Positions 1 to 6,443 of a stretch of 9,175 nucleotides of DNA are shown piece by piece; positions within the stretch are counted from its first letter, which is position 1; each line of letters opens with the position of its first letter. The notes under the pieces were generated by a model that had not been told where the DNA came from, made no database searches, and worked only from the letters and a program-made list of their open reading frames with translations. Source of the stretch: Clostridia bacterium (lineage in GTDB: Bacteria > Bacillota > Clostridia > TANB77 > CAG-508); assembly GCA_022790685.1 (NCBI GenBank), contig JAAVXQ010000062.1, positions 1 to 9,175 of the forward strand, in the 5' to 3' direction. The position numbers and the translations under genes were made by a program.

Positions 1-17
1 ATATAAATAAAACTGAT

Positions 18-347
18 ATGAAATCATACATAGGAAAGATGATTACAGCAAAAATAGATAGGCAAATAGGTTCAAAACATCCAAAACATGGATTTATATA
101 TCCTATTAATTACGGATATATACCAAATACAATAAGTGGAGATGGAGAAGAACTAGACTGTTATATATTAGGAGTTTTTGAGCCAATAGAAAGTTTTACA
201 GGAAAATGTATAGCAATAATACATAGATTAAATGATAATGACGATAAATTAGTTTTAGTACCAAAAGACAAAAAATATACTAATGATGAGATTAGAGCTT
301 TGACAGAGTTTCAAGAAAGATTTTTTGAGAGTATAATTATTAATTAG
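18..347 (+). CDS. Minimal inorganic pyrophosphatase-like protein
   Basis: A 109-residue protein of the soluble (family I) inorganic pyrophosphatase fold, predicted cytosolic, which would hydrolyse PPi to two phosphates using Mg2+. The core is clear: IYPINYGYIPNT (residues 27-38), then the acidic signature D42-G-E-E-L-D47, matching D65/D67/D70 of the E. coli enzyme, and D75-D-K77 before LVLVP, matching D102/K104. It is much shorter than the usual ~175 residues. The N-terminal strands carrying E20/K29 and the C-terminal Tyr-Lys pair of the E. coli enzyme are not recognisable, so PPi hydrolysis is not assured and another small phosphate ester could be the substrate. No good ribosome binding site precedes the ATG, and the frame stays open to the window edge, so a slightly earlier start is possible. 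The N-terminus as called (MKSYIGKMITAKIDR) looks complete for the short subfamily. Confidence 0.8.
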   Translation: MKSYIGKMITAKIDRQIGSKHPKHGFIYPINYGYIPNTISGDGEELDCYILGVFEPIESFTGKCIAIIHRLNDNDDKLVLVPKDKKYTNDEIRALTEFQERFFESIIIN

Positions 348-394
348 ATTTTGAATTTTCATTAATATTAAAGAAAAACATAGGAGAGGTATTT

Positions 395-1330
395 ATGTTA
401 AAAGCATATAGTGTATTTGAAGATTTAGATACAAAAGCATGTGAAATACTAAAAGATGCAGGAATACAATTAAAGTTGTCCTCTGGTATAGAAAGACCTA
501 ATAAAGAAAAGTTACAGGAGTTATTAAAGGATTATGATATATTAATTATTGGTGTTAAAGAAAAATTAACTGAAGATATGTTATGTAAAATAACAACTAA
601 AAAAATAATAGCAACTTTGTCTATTGGCTCAGATCATATAGATAAAAGTTTTTTTGAATCAGAGTTAATTACTGTAATAAATTGTAATACATCAAATGTA
701 ATATCAGTGGCAGAGCATATTTTTGCTTTAATATTAGGATTAAATAAGAAAATTATAGAGGCAAATAATATTGCAATAAATGGTGGAAATAAAACAAACT
801 TGTCTAGTAGAAGTAATGATATAAGTAATAGTACCATAGGAATAATAGGTGCTGGAAAAATTTCAAGAGCAGTAATAAAAATAGCAAAAGTATTTAATAT
901 GAAAATTTTATGCAATACTTTAAATCCAAAGAAACATCAGGATTTATTAAAACAAGGAGTGGAATTCTTAAGCCTAGAAGAACTGCTTAGAAGTTCAGAT
1001 ATAATAACTGTTAATATTCCATTAAATCAAGAAAATAGAAATTTAATATCAAAAGATAAAATTAGACTAATGAAAAAATCAGCAACCTTTATAAATACCT
1101 CAAGAGCAGAAATTGTAGATATGGAAGAACTAATAAAATATGCAGATGAAAATGAAAGGTTTAAAGTTGGACTAGATATCGATGCAGAAAATTATAAAGA
1201 ATTGTTTAATATTAAAAGAAATAATATAATAGTAACTCCACATATAGCAGGAGTGACAAAAGAAGCTATAGAGAGAATGGATGTGGAACTTACAAATAAT
1301 ATAAAAGAATATTTAAATAGTAAGGAGTAA
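395..1330 (+). CDS. D-2-hydroxyacid dehydrogenase family protein (SerA/GRHPR-like)
   Basis: A 311-residue NAD(P)-dependent D-isomer 2-hydroxyacid dehydrogenase, of usual length for the family, which interconverts 2-keto and D-2-hydroxy acids. The Rossmann motif is GAGKIS at residues 152-157, with Ser replacing the usual last Gly. The catalytic Arg is R237 (NTSRAEIVD) and the catalytic His is H283 (TPHIAG). By eye the catalytic Glu, normally five residues after the Asp of the LDV-type motif, falls on N266, with a Glu one residue earlier (E265). The end of the second Rossmann strand (ILCNTLNPKK, from residue 171) lacks the acidic residue typical of NAD preference, so NADP use is possible. The start follows a strong AGGAGAGG site (382-389). 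The SDR gene begins six bases after the stop, so the two oxidoreductases are probably co-translated. The substrate cannot be told from sequence. Confidence 0.88.
   Translation: MLKAYSVFEDLDTKACEILKDAGIQLKLSSGIERPNKEKLQELLKDYDILIIGVKEKLTEDMLCKITTKKIIATLSIGSDHIDKSFFESELITVINCNTSNVISVAEHIFALILGLNKKIIEANNIAINGGNKTNLSSRSNDISNSTIGIIGAGKISRAVIKIAKVFNMKILCNTLNPKKHQDLLKQGVEFLSLEELLRSSDIITVNIPLNQENRNLISKDKIRLMKKSATFINTSRAEIVDMEELIKYADENERFKVGLDIDAENYKELFNIKRNNIIVTPHIAGVTKEAIERMDVELTNNIKEYLNSKE
1322..1327 (+). promoter_or_regulatory. Ribosome binding site of the SDR gene, inside the end of the upstream gene
   Basis: AAGGAG lies within the last codons of the 2-hydroxyacid dehydrogenase gene, nine bases before the SDR ATG. 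The arrangement suggests translational coupling of the two oxidoreductases. Confidence 0.75.
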
Positions 1331-1336
1331 CTATAA

Positions 1337-2080
1337 ATGAATTATAATTTTGAAGGTAAAGTCGCATTAGTAACAGGTGGAACTTCAGGAATAGGAAAAG
1401 AAATAGCTAAGCAATTACTTACAGAGGGTGCAAAAGTTATAATTAATTATGCTCATAATGAAGAAAACTATGAGAAGACAAAAAAAGAATTTGAAGAATA
1501 CAAAGAAAAAGTGTGGTTTATTAAAGCAGATATTTCAAAGGAAGAAGAAATAATAAAAATGTTTAGTAAAATAGAGAGGTTGGACTTTTTAATTAATAAT
1601 GCAGGAACTAATATCGATGGAGATATAGAAACCTTAGACCTTAAAGATTTTAGAAAAGTACTAGAGGTTAATTTAGTGGGAAAAGTAATATGCACTAAAT
1701 ATGCAATTCCACTATTAAAAAATAGCAGAAATGCAAGTATTGTAAATATCGCCTCAAGACTAGGTGTAAAACCATGTGCTGAGGCTAGTGCTTATTGTGC
1801 TTCAGAAGCTGGAATTATTAATTTTACTATGGCAGTAGCCTTAGAACTATCAAAATATAATATTAGAGTAAATGCAGTAAGTCCTAGTTTAACAATAACA
1901 CCACTTGCACTAGAGGGATGGACAGAAGAGGAAATAGAGGAACAAAAGCAAAGTAATCCACTTAAAAGATTAGGAGAAACAATAGATATAGCAAATGCAG
2001 TGCTGTTTTTGCTTTCGGATAAAGCTAGCTATATAAATGGAGAAAACCTTAATGTAAATGGTGGGGGATTATTAAATTAA
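1337..2080 (+). CDS. Short-chain dehydrogenase/reductase with Glu at the catalytic Lys position
   Basis: A 247-residue classical SDR of FabG-like length and layout, an NAD(P)-dependent oxidoreductase of alcohols and ketones. The cofactor motif TGGTSGIG is at 13-20, NNAG at 87-90, the structural Asn at N112 (EVNLVG), the catalytic Ser at S140 (NIASR) and the catalytic Tyr at Y153. The C-terminal NPLKRLGE...IANAVLFLLSD...YINGENLNVNGG region is typical. The YxxxK signature reads YCASE: residue 157 is Glu, coded by GAA at 1805-1807, one base from the Lys codon AAA. In known SDRs this Lys lowers the Tyr pKa and binds the nicotinamide ribose, so the protein may be inactive or altered. The rest of the reading frame is intact. 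It is followed after 14 bases by a hydrolase gene. The substrate is unknown. Confidence 0.9.
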   Translation: MNYNFEGKVALVTGGTSGIGKEIAKQLLTEGAKVIINYAHNEENYEKTKKEFEEYKEKVWFIKADISKEEEIIKMFSKIERLDFLINNAGTNIDGDIETLDLKDFRKVLEVNLVGKVICTKYAIPLLKNSRNASIVNIASRLGVKPCAEASAYCASEAGIINFTMAVALELSKYNIRVNAVSPSLTITPLALEGWTEEEIEEQKQSNPLKRLGETIDIANAVLFLLSDKASYINGENLNVNGGGLLN

Positions 2081-2094
2081 AGGAGGAAATTAAA

Positions 2095-2649
2095 ATGAAA
2101 GAAAATTATTTTATAATACATGGATCTTTTAGTAACCCATACTCAAATTGGATAGGATGGCTACATAATTTTATAGAAGATGAGGGAAAGCAAGTATATG
2201 TACCAGATTTTCCTATTGGAGTAGGATATCAAAATTATGATAACTGGAGCAAATTATTTAAAATGTATTTAGATTTTGGTTTAATAAATGAAAATACAAC
2301 AATAATAGGTCATAGTATTGCACCAGTGTTTATATCAAAATTTTTAACTGAAAATAAGATAAAGGTTAAAAAATTAATTTTTGTATGTGGCTTTAATAAC
2401 TATTTTGGAATAGATACAGAATATGATGCTGTAAATGGAAGTATGTATTTTGATGGTTTAGAGGAAGTAAAAAAATATACAAATGAAATAATTTGCTTTT
2501 ATTCAAACAATGATCCATATGTAAAATTTGAGGCAGAAAAAGATTTTGCTGACAAATTAGGTGCAAAACAAGTTTTTCTAAACAATGCTGGACATATTAA
2601 TAGTGAAAGTGGATATGATACTTTTGAAGAAATAGTAAGCTATTTATAA
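2095..2649 (+). CDS. RBBP9/YdeN-like alpha/beta serine hydrolase (copy 1)
   Basis: A 184-residue small cytosolic alpha/beta hydrolase of the RBBP9/YdeN type, predicted to cleave esters or similar acyl bonds. The first-strand HG motif is FIIHGS (6-11). The nucleophile elbow is GHSIAP, with Ser at 74 and Ala in the place of the last Gly of GxSxG. The acid is D140 (SNNDPYV) and the base H167 (NAGHIN), so the triad is complete and correctly ordered. No signal peptide or membrane segment is seen. An AGGAGG site (2081-2086) starts right after the SDR stop, fixing the start. An HD phosphohydrolase gene follows, the same order as at 5221-6418. The natural substrate is unknown for this family. Confidence 0.85.
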   Translation: MKENYFIIHGSFSNPYSNWIGWLHNFIEDEGKQVYVPDFPIGVGYQNYDNWSKLFKMYLDFGLINENTTIIGHSIAPVFISKFLTENKIKVKKLIFVCGFNNYFGIDTEYDAVNGSMYFDGLEEVKKYTNEIICFYSNNDPYVKFEAEKDFADKLGAKQVFLNNAGHINSESGYDTFEEIVSYL

Positions 2650-2729
2650 TTTGAACTATTAACTAATCTTTAATCTAAATTTACATATGAAGTGCAATGT
2701 GAAATGTTTTATATGAAAGGTTAAAATTT

Positions 2730-3296
2730 ATGAGTAATATAGTAGAAAAAGTAAAAGAAGAACTAATAAAAAGATGTGAAGAGTATAATAAAAAATATAA
2801 TTATGATTTTTGGAATGAACATATAAAGTTTGTTGTAAGTAATGGGGTAGAACTAGCAAATAAATATGGTGCAGATGTAGAAATTGTTGAACTTGGAGCT
2901 TTATTACATGATATATCAATGCCATCAGAGCTTGGACCTAGTGAAGAACATAATATTTATGGAGCAAAAATTGCAGATGAATTACTTACAAAGTTTAATT
3001 ATGATGAAGAAAGAAAGCAAAGAGTAAAAGAATGTGTATTAAGACATAGAGGTAGCAAAAATTTACCTAGGAACACTATAGAAGAAGAGTGTGTAGCAGA
3101 TGCAGATGTTATTGCACATTTTGATTGTATTTCTTCTTTATTTCATTTAGTATATCACGATTTAGACTTATCTGTACAAGAGGGAAAAGAATATGTAAAG
3201 AAAAAGTTAGAAAGAGATTATAGTAAATTAAGTGATAGAACAAGAATTGAATTAGAAGATAGATATAAAAAAATAATGGAAGTTCTTTTTATATAG
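2730..3296 (+). CDS. HD-domain metal-dependent phosphohydrolase (copy 1)
   Basis: A 188-residue single-domain HD protein. Metal ligands can be placed in order: H31 (WNEHIKFV), the H60-D61 doublet (LLHDIS), H74 (EEHNIYGAKIADE), H106 (LRHRGS) and D124 or D126 in the VADADVIAHFD motif. The pattern resembles YedJ/YpgQ-type HD proteins, some of which hydrolyse nucleoside phosphates. It would take a phosphate or diphosphate off a small substrate in the cytosol. The C-terminal third is charged and helical. The start has a modest GAAAGG site at 2715-2720. The 80-base gap before it is the longest in the first half of the window and holds no clear terminator or promoter. The specific substrate cannot be inferred. 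Confidence 0.87.
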   Translation: MSNIVEKVKEELIKRCEEYNKKYNYDFWNEHIKFVVSNGVELANKYGADVEIVELGALLHDISMPSELGPSEEHNIYGAKIADELLTKFNYDEERKQRVKECVLRHRGSKNLPRNTIEEECVADADVIAHFDCISSLFHLVYHDLDLSVQEGKEYVKKKLERDYSKLSDRTRIELEDRYKKIMEVLFI

Positions 3297-3336
3297 ATAA
3301 TATTTATATTATAATCAAAAATAAAGGAGAGAAAAA

Positions 3337-3879
3337 ATGTCAGTTAAAATAATTTATTTTGTACATGGAACTACTACTGATAATTTAGAGCATAAGTCTA
3401 CAGGTTGGCTACCAGGAACTTTAAGCCAAAAGGGAATAGATCAAAGCATAGAATTAAAAGAAAAAATAGATTTAAAGGATATAGATTTAGTTATTTGTTC
3501 AGATTTAAAAAGAGCAGTAGATTCAGCGGAATATACTTTTAAAGATTTAAAAACAATATTACAAGATAAAAGAATTAGAGAATGTAATTATGGAGATTTA
3601 AACGGGAAAGATAGCTCTTTAGTTAAATATGAAGAACATATTGATACTAACTTTCCAAAGGGGGAATCTCTAAAAGAGGTTGAAAAAAGAGTAAGAGATT
3701 TTTGTAATTATTTAATTGAAAACTATGATAATAAAAATATAGCCTTAGTATCACATAAAGCCCCACAATTAGCTTTAGAGGTTATTACAAAAAAGATAAC
3801 ATGGAACCAAGCTATTAATGAGGATTGGAGAAAGACAAAAGCGTGGAAACCTGGTTGGATTTATAAAATAGAAAAGTAA
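3337..3879 (+). CDS. Histidine phosphatase superfamily protein lacking the RHG arginine
   Basis: A 180-residue member of the histidine phosphatase (phosphoglycerate-mutase-like) superfamily, which transfers phosphate to an active-site His. The phospho-acceptor is H10 in YFVHGTTTDN. The usual RHG Arg is replaced by Val, as in a divergent subfamily I recall with xHAT/xHGT instead of RHG. R59 (SDLKRAVDSAE), E82 (RIRECNYGDLNG) and the second His H140 (LVSHKAPQLALEV) are present, as is the GES...RV segment at 109-119. The distinctive C-terminus (WRKTKAWKPGWIY) fits the same subfamily. It is probably a small-molecule phosphatase, possibly with altered phosphate binding. A good AAGGAGA site (3324-3330) sets the start. 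The Nudix gene downstream starts 16 bases after the stop. Confidence 0.85.
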   Translation: MSVKIIYFVHGTTTDNLEHKSTGWLPGTLSQKGIDQSIELKEKIDLKDIDLVICSDLKRAVDSAEYTFKDLKTILQDKRIRECNYGDLNGKDSSLVKYEEHIDTNFPKGESLKEVEKRVRDFCNYLIENYDNKNIALVSHKAPQLALEVITKKITWNQAINEDWRKTKAWKPGWIYKIEK

Positions 3880-3885
3880 AAGGAG
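3879..3885 (+). promoter_or_regulatory. Ribosome binding site supporting a GTG start
   Basis: AAAGGAG overlaps the stop codon of the histidine phosphatase gene and lies ten bases before GTG at 3896. The next in-frame ATG (3929) has no comparable site, so the GTG is preferred. Confidence 0.7.
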
Positions 3886-3895
3886 CATAAATATA

Positions 3896-4417
3896 GTGGA
3901 GTTAGGTATTAAAGAAGAAGTAAAAAATATGGAAGAATTAAAGGTACTATTAAAAGATAATAAAGAAATATCAAAAGATTACCAAGTAGCAGTTATAGTA
4001 TATGCCTTTGATGAAGAAAACAGAATAATTTTTCAAAGAAGAGGGATGGGATGTAGAGATGAAAGATTAAAACTAGAAACTATTGGTGGAAGAGTTAAAG
4101 AAAATGATATTGATTTTAGAAATGCATTAAATAGAGAAATAGAAGAAGAAATTGGAACAGCGGCAAAAATAGAATTGGAAGAATATGTAACTTCAACTTA
4201 TGCAGTTACATTTGATAATAGATATAATAAACAGCAAGCATGGATATATATTTTATATAAAGGAAGTTTAAAAAGTGGTGAACTAAAAATAGCAGAACCA
4301 GATAAATGTTTGGGATATGAAAGATATAAAATTGGTGAGGTAGATGAAAATGAATTAAGTAGTGGTTCGAGAGAACTTTATAAAATTGTATGCAAAAAAT
4401 ATGATTATTTAAAATAG
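3896..4417 (+). CDS. Nudix hydrolase (GTG start, variant Nudix box)
   Basis: A 173-residue Nudix hydrolase, expected to cleave a nucleoside diphosphate linked to a moiety X, releasing a monophosphate in a Mg2+-dependent reaction. The box runs from GG at 64-65 to REIEEEIG at 80-87, so the metal-binding Glu residues of REUxEE are present (E81, E84, E85). The first half deviates from Gx5Ex7RE: Asp (D71) stands where Glu is expected and the following spacer is one residue longer. About 30 residues precede the first beta strand (VAVIVYAFDEENRIIFQRR). GTG is the likely start because of the well-placed AAAGGAG. Between a histidine phosphatase and a second Nudix gene, it may act on the same class of phosphorylated compound; the substrate is unknown. 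Confidence 0.85.
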   Translation: MELGIKEEVKNMEELKVLLKDNKEISKDYQVAVIVYAFDEENRIIFQRRGMGCRDERLKLETIGGRVKENDIDFRNALNREIEEEIGTAAKIELEEYVTSTYAVTFDNRYNKQQAWIYILYKGSLKSGELKIAEPDKCLGYERYKIGEVDENELSSGSRELYKIVCKKYDYLK

Positions 4418-4462
4418 AATAATAAAAATATATGCGAGGAATTTGTTATTAAGAGGTATAAA

Positions 4463-5203
4463 ATGAGTAAAATTGTGAAAATAAACAAGCCTATAATACT
4501 TAAATTTGAAGATAAAGAAATTAATCTTCCAGAGGATATTAAACTTAATATAGAGAAATTTTGGAATAATGCTGTAAAAGAAAATCCTAGTTTATATAAT
4601 GGTAAAGAATTTGCTGTAGAAACTGTAAGTGAAACTGAAGAATGTATTAAAATGACTGTTATAAAATCTACATATGCTCATTATTTATATGATGAAAGAA
4701 TTGGAATCAAAGAAGAAAAATATAAATGTTATTCTCCATGGGGAGGAATATTGATAATTACAAAAGATAACTATATTGTAGTAGGTGAAATGAATGAAAA
4801 TATGTCTGTACCATATTGCCTTCAAATATCTGGTGGTGGAATAGATGAATTAGATATTAAAGATGGAAAAGTAGATATAATTTCAAATATTAAAAGAGAA
4901 TTAAAAGAAGAACTAAACTTAAACTTAGAAGACATAAGTTACAAAGTAGAGTTTATGGAATATCCTACTAAAACAAGAAATGCTTATGGATTTTTAGCAG
5001 TTGGAAAAATCCCTATGACAAAAGATGAATTAAATGAACATTTTAAAGAGTATGTAGAATATCTGATTAAGAACAATTTAGAAATAGAGTTTAAGTCACT
5101 TAAGTTTTTTGAAAAGGAAAATGCTTTGGAAGAATTTGATAAATTAAAAAATCCTAAGAGATCATATTTAAGAGATTTAATAAAAGAGACTATAAAATAT
5201 TAA
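4463..5203 (+). CDS. Nudix-family hydrolase with ~90-residue N-terminal extension (NUDT22-like layout)
   Basis: A 246-residue protein, longer than a basic Nudix enzyme. The N-terminal ~90 residues include FWNNAVKENPSLYNG (33-47) and YAHYLYDERI (71-80), which recall the N-terminal part of NUDT22-type UDP-sugar hydrolases and related bacterial proteins. The Nudix fold begins near WGGILIITKDNYIVVGEM (93-110). The box has ISGGG (122-126), then an insertion of several residues, then RELKEELN at 145-152, keeping the catalytic Glu residues but with Asn for the usual Gly. Helical segments follow to the C-terminus. The ATG has an AGAGG site six bases upstream. A 45-base gap separates it from the previous Nudix gene. 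Hydrolysis of a nucleotide sugar is a plausible but unproven role. Confidence 0.8.
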   Translation: MSKIVKINKPIILKFEDKEINLPEDIKLNIEKFWNNAVKENPSLYNGKEFAVETVSETEECIKMTVIKSTYAHYLYDERIGIKEEKYKCYSPWGGILIITKDNYIVVGEMNENMSVPYCLQISGGGIDELDIKDGKVDIISNIKRELKEELNLNLEDISYKVEFMEYPTKTRNAYGFLAVGKIPMTKDELNEHFKEYVEYLIKNNLEIEFKSLKFFEKENALEEFDKLKNPKRSYLRDLIKETIKY

Positions 5204-5220
5204 TAGTATAGGAGAATTTT

Positions 5221-5787
5221 ATGAAAAATATAATACTTATACATGGATATAATGGTATACCAAAGATTTTTAATTGGTTAAAAGAAGAATTAAATAAAAA
5301 GGAATATAATGTTATTGTTCCAGAATTTGCATCAAGAGAAGGTGTTATATATTCTGACTGGAAACAAATAATGAATAATTATAAAGAATATTTTAATAAA
5401 GATACTATTGCTATTTGCCATTCTATAGGAAATGAATTTTTAATTAAATATCTAAATGAAAATGATATAAGTATAGATTTATATATATCATTAGCTGGAT
5501 TTTGTGAAAAATTTGAACATGAGGGACGAGATGATTTAAATAGAGCTGTGAAAGAATTTCTAGTAAATAAAGAAGAAATAAATAAGTTTAAAAAATTAGT
5601 AAGAAAAAGTTATTCGATATATAGTGATAATGATCATATAGTTCCTTTTGACATATTAGAAAGTTTTGTAAAAAATATTAGTTCAACTCCAATGCTTATA
5701 AAAGGAATTGGACATATGGGAAAGAAAAGCGGATTAGAAACTATACCAGAGGTGTTAGAAATAATAGAAAATGAAGGAAAAATATAG
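5221..5787 (+). CDS. RBBP9/YdeN-like alpha/beta serine hydrolase (copy 2)
   Basis: A 188-residue small alpha/beta hydrolase, a diverged relative of the product of 2095-2649. It has HG at 8-9 (LIHGYNG), the nucleophile S68 in CHSIGNEF, acid D138 (SDNDHIVPF) and base H165 (GIGHMG). The triad is complete; Cys replaces the first Gly of GxSxG. No signal peptide or membrane segment is present. An AGGAGA site (5210-5215) lies five bases before the ATG. The stop is one base before the next gene's preferred ATG, so the pair is probably translationally coupled. As with the first copy, an HD phosphohydrolase follows directly. The two copies share motifs and architecture but little obvious identity between them, so this is not a recent tandem duplication. 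The substrate is unknown. Confidence 0.85.
   Translation: MKNIILIHGYNGIPKIFNWLKEELNKKEYNVIVPEFASREGVIYSDWKQIMNNYKEYFNKDTIAICHSIGNEFLIKYLNENDISIDLYISLAGFCEKFEHEGRDDLNRAVKEFLVNKEEINKFKKLVRKSYSIYSDNDHIVPFDILESFVKNISSTPMLIKGIGHMGKKSGLETIPEVLEIIENEGKI
5774..5778 (+). promoter_or_regulatory. Ribosome binding site deciding the start of the second HD gene
   Basis: AAGGA lies in the last codons of the hydrolase gene, ten bases before ATG 5789. The earlier in-frame ATG at 5771 has no such site, so the later start is preferred. Confidence 0.6.
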
Positions 5788-5788
5788 A

Positions 5789-6418
5789 ATGAATAGTATA
5801 GAAATATATAAAAAATATCATTTACCAGAAAATTTGCAGATGCATATGTTAAGAGTAGCAGCTTGTGCCAATTTGATAATAGACAATTGGATGGGTGAAG
5901 AGATAGACAAAGAAGCTATTATTAGAGTAAGCCTTTTGCACGATATGGGAAATATGTTAAAAATACCTGAAGATTTTTCAGAGGACATAGAATTTAAAAA
6001 AATAAGAAAAGAATATTTTGATATTTATGGTACAAATGATCATGAATTAAATATGGAAATTGGAAAAAAAGAAGGATTAACAGATAAAGAATTAATTATT
6101 TTAGATGGTAAAAGGTCAAGAAAAAATGAAGAAACTTTAAATTCTAACTCTTTTGAAAGAAAAATTTGTGCATATTGTGATCAAAGAGTTGCTCCTGAGG
6201 GTGTGGTAAGTATTAAAGAAAGATTAGAAGATGCTAAAAAAAGATATAAAGATAAAGCATTATCTGTATGGTCTGATGAGAAAAAGGCTAATAGAGTAAT
6301 TGAATGTTCCTTAAGTATAGAAAAACAAATTATGCAATATTGTACTATAAATTCAGAAGATATAAATGATGATACAATAAAGCAATATATAAAGAAATTA
6401 CAAGCATATGATATTTAA
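5789..6418 (+). CDS. HD-domain metal-dependent phosphohydrolase (copy 2)
   Basis: A 209-residue HD-superfamily protein from ATG 5789; an upstream in-frame ATG at 5771 would add six residues and overlap the hydrolase gene. Numbered from 5789, the ligands are H19 (MHMLRVAA), H51-D52 (SLLHDMGN), H85 (DHELNMEIG) and D131 (YCDQRVAPEGV), in the expected order. The segment after the last Asp (VSIKERLEDAKKRY) is a recognisable extension of one HD subfamily and probably packs against the active site. The predicted function is hydrolysis of a phosphorylated or nucleotide-like small molecule in the cytosol. It is clearly a different HD subfamily from the product of 2730-3296, with little shared sequence outside the ligands. 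The substrate is unknown. Confidence 0.85.
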   Translation: MNSIEIYKKYHLPENLQMHMLRVAACANLIIDNWMGEEIDKEAIIRVSLLHDMGNMLKIPEDFSEDIEFKKIRKEYFDIYGTNDHELNMEIGKKEGLTDKELIILDGKRSRKNEETLNSNSFERKICAYCDQRVAPEGVVSIKERLEDAKKRYKDKALSVWSDEKKANRVIECSLSIEKQIMQYCTINSEDINDDTIKQYIKKLQAYDI

Positions 6419-6443
6419 AATATAAAGTTAAAAGGGGTTTAAT

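Noticed and set aside
634..915. Minus-strand open frame inside the 2-hydroxyacid dehydrogenase gene; similar ones at 1468-1695, 2728-2925, 6919-7104 and 7883-8146
   Set aside because: They lie opposite well-supported genes, show no family motifs, and have the hydrophobic, Ile/Phe/Ser-rich composition expected from reading AT-rich genes backwards.
2650..2729. Possible promoter starting with TTGAAC (2651-2656) in the 80-base gap
   Set aside because: No good -10 hexamer lies at normal spacing; candidates are at 14, 19 or 25 bases.
3298..3313. Inverted repeat ATAATAT-TT-ATATTAT before the histidine phosphatase gene
   Set aside because: It is purely A/T, has a two-base loop and no T-run after it; expected by chance in such AT-rich sequence and not a credible terminator or operator.
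5771..5788. Six-residue longer start for the second HD protein
   Set aside because: It has no ribosome binding site and overlaps the hydrolase gene; ATG 5789 has AAGGA ten bases upstream and gives the expected N-terminus.
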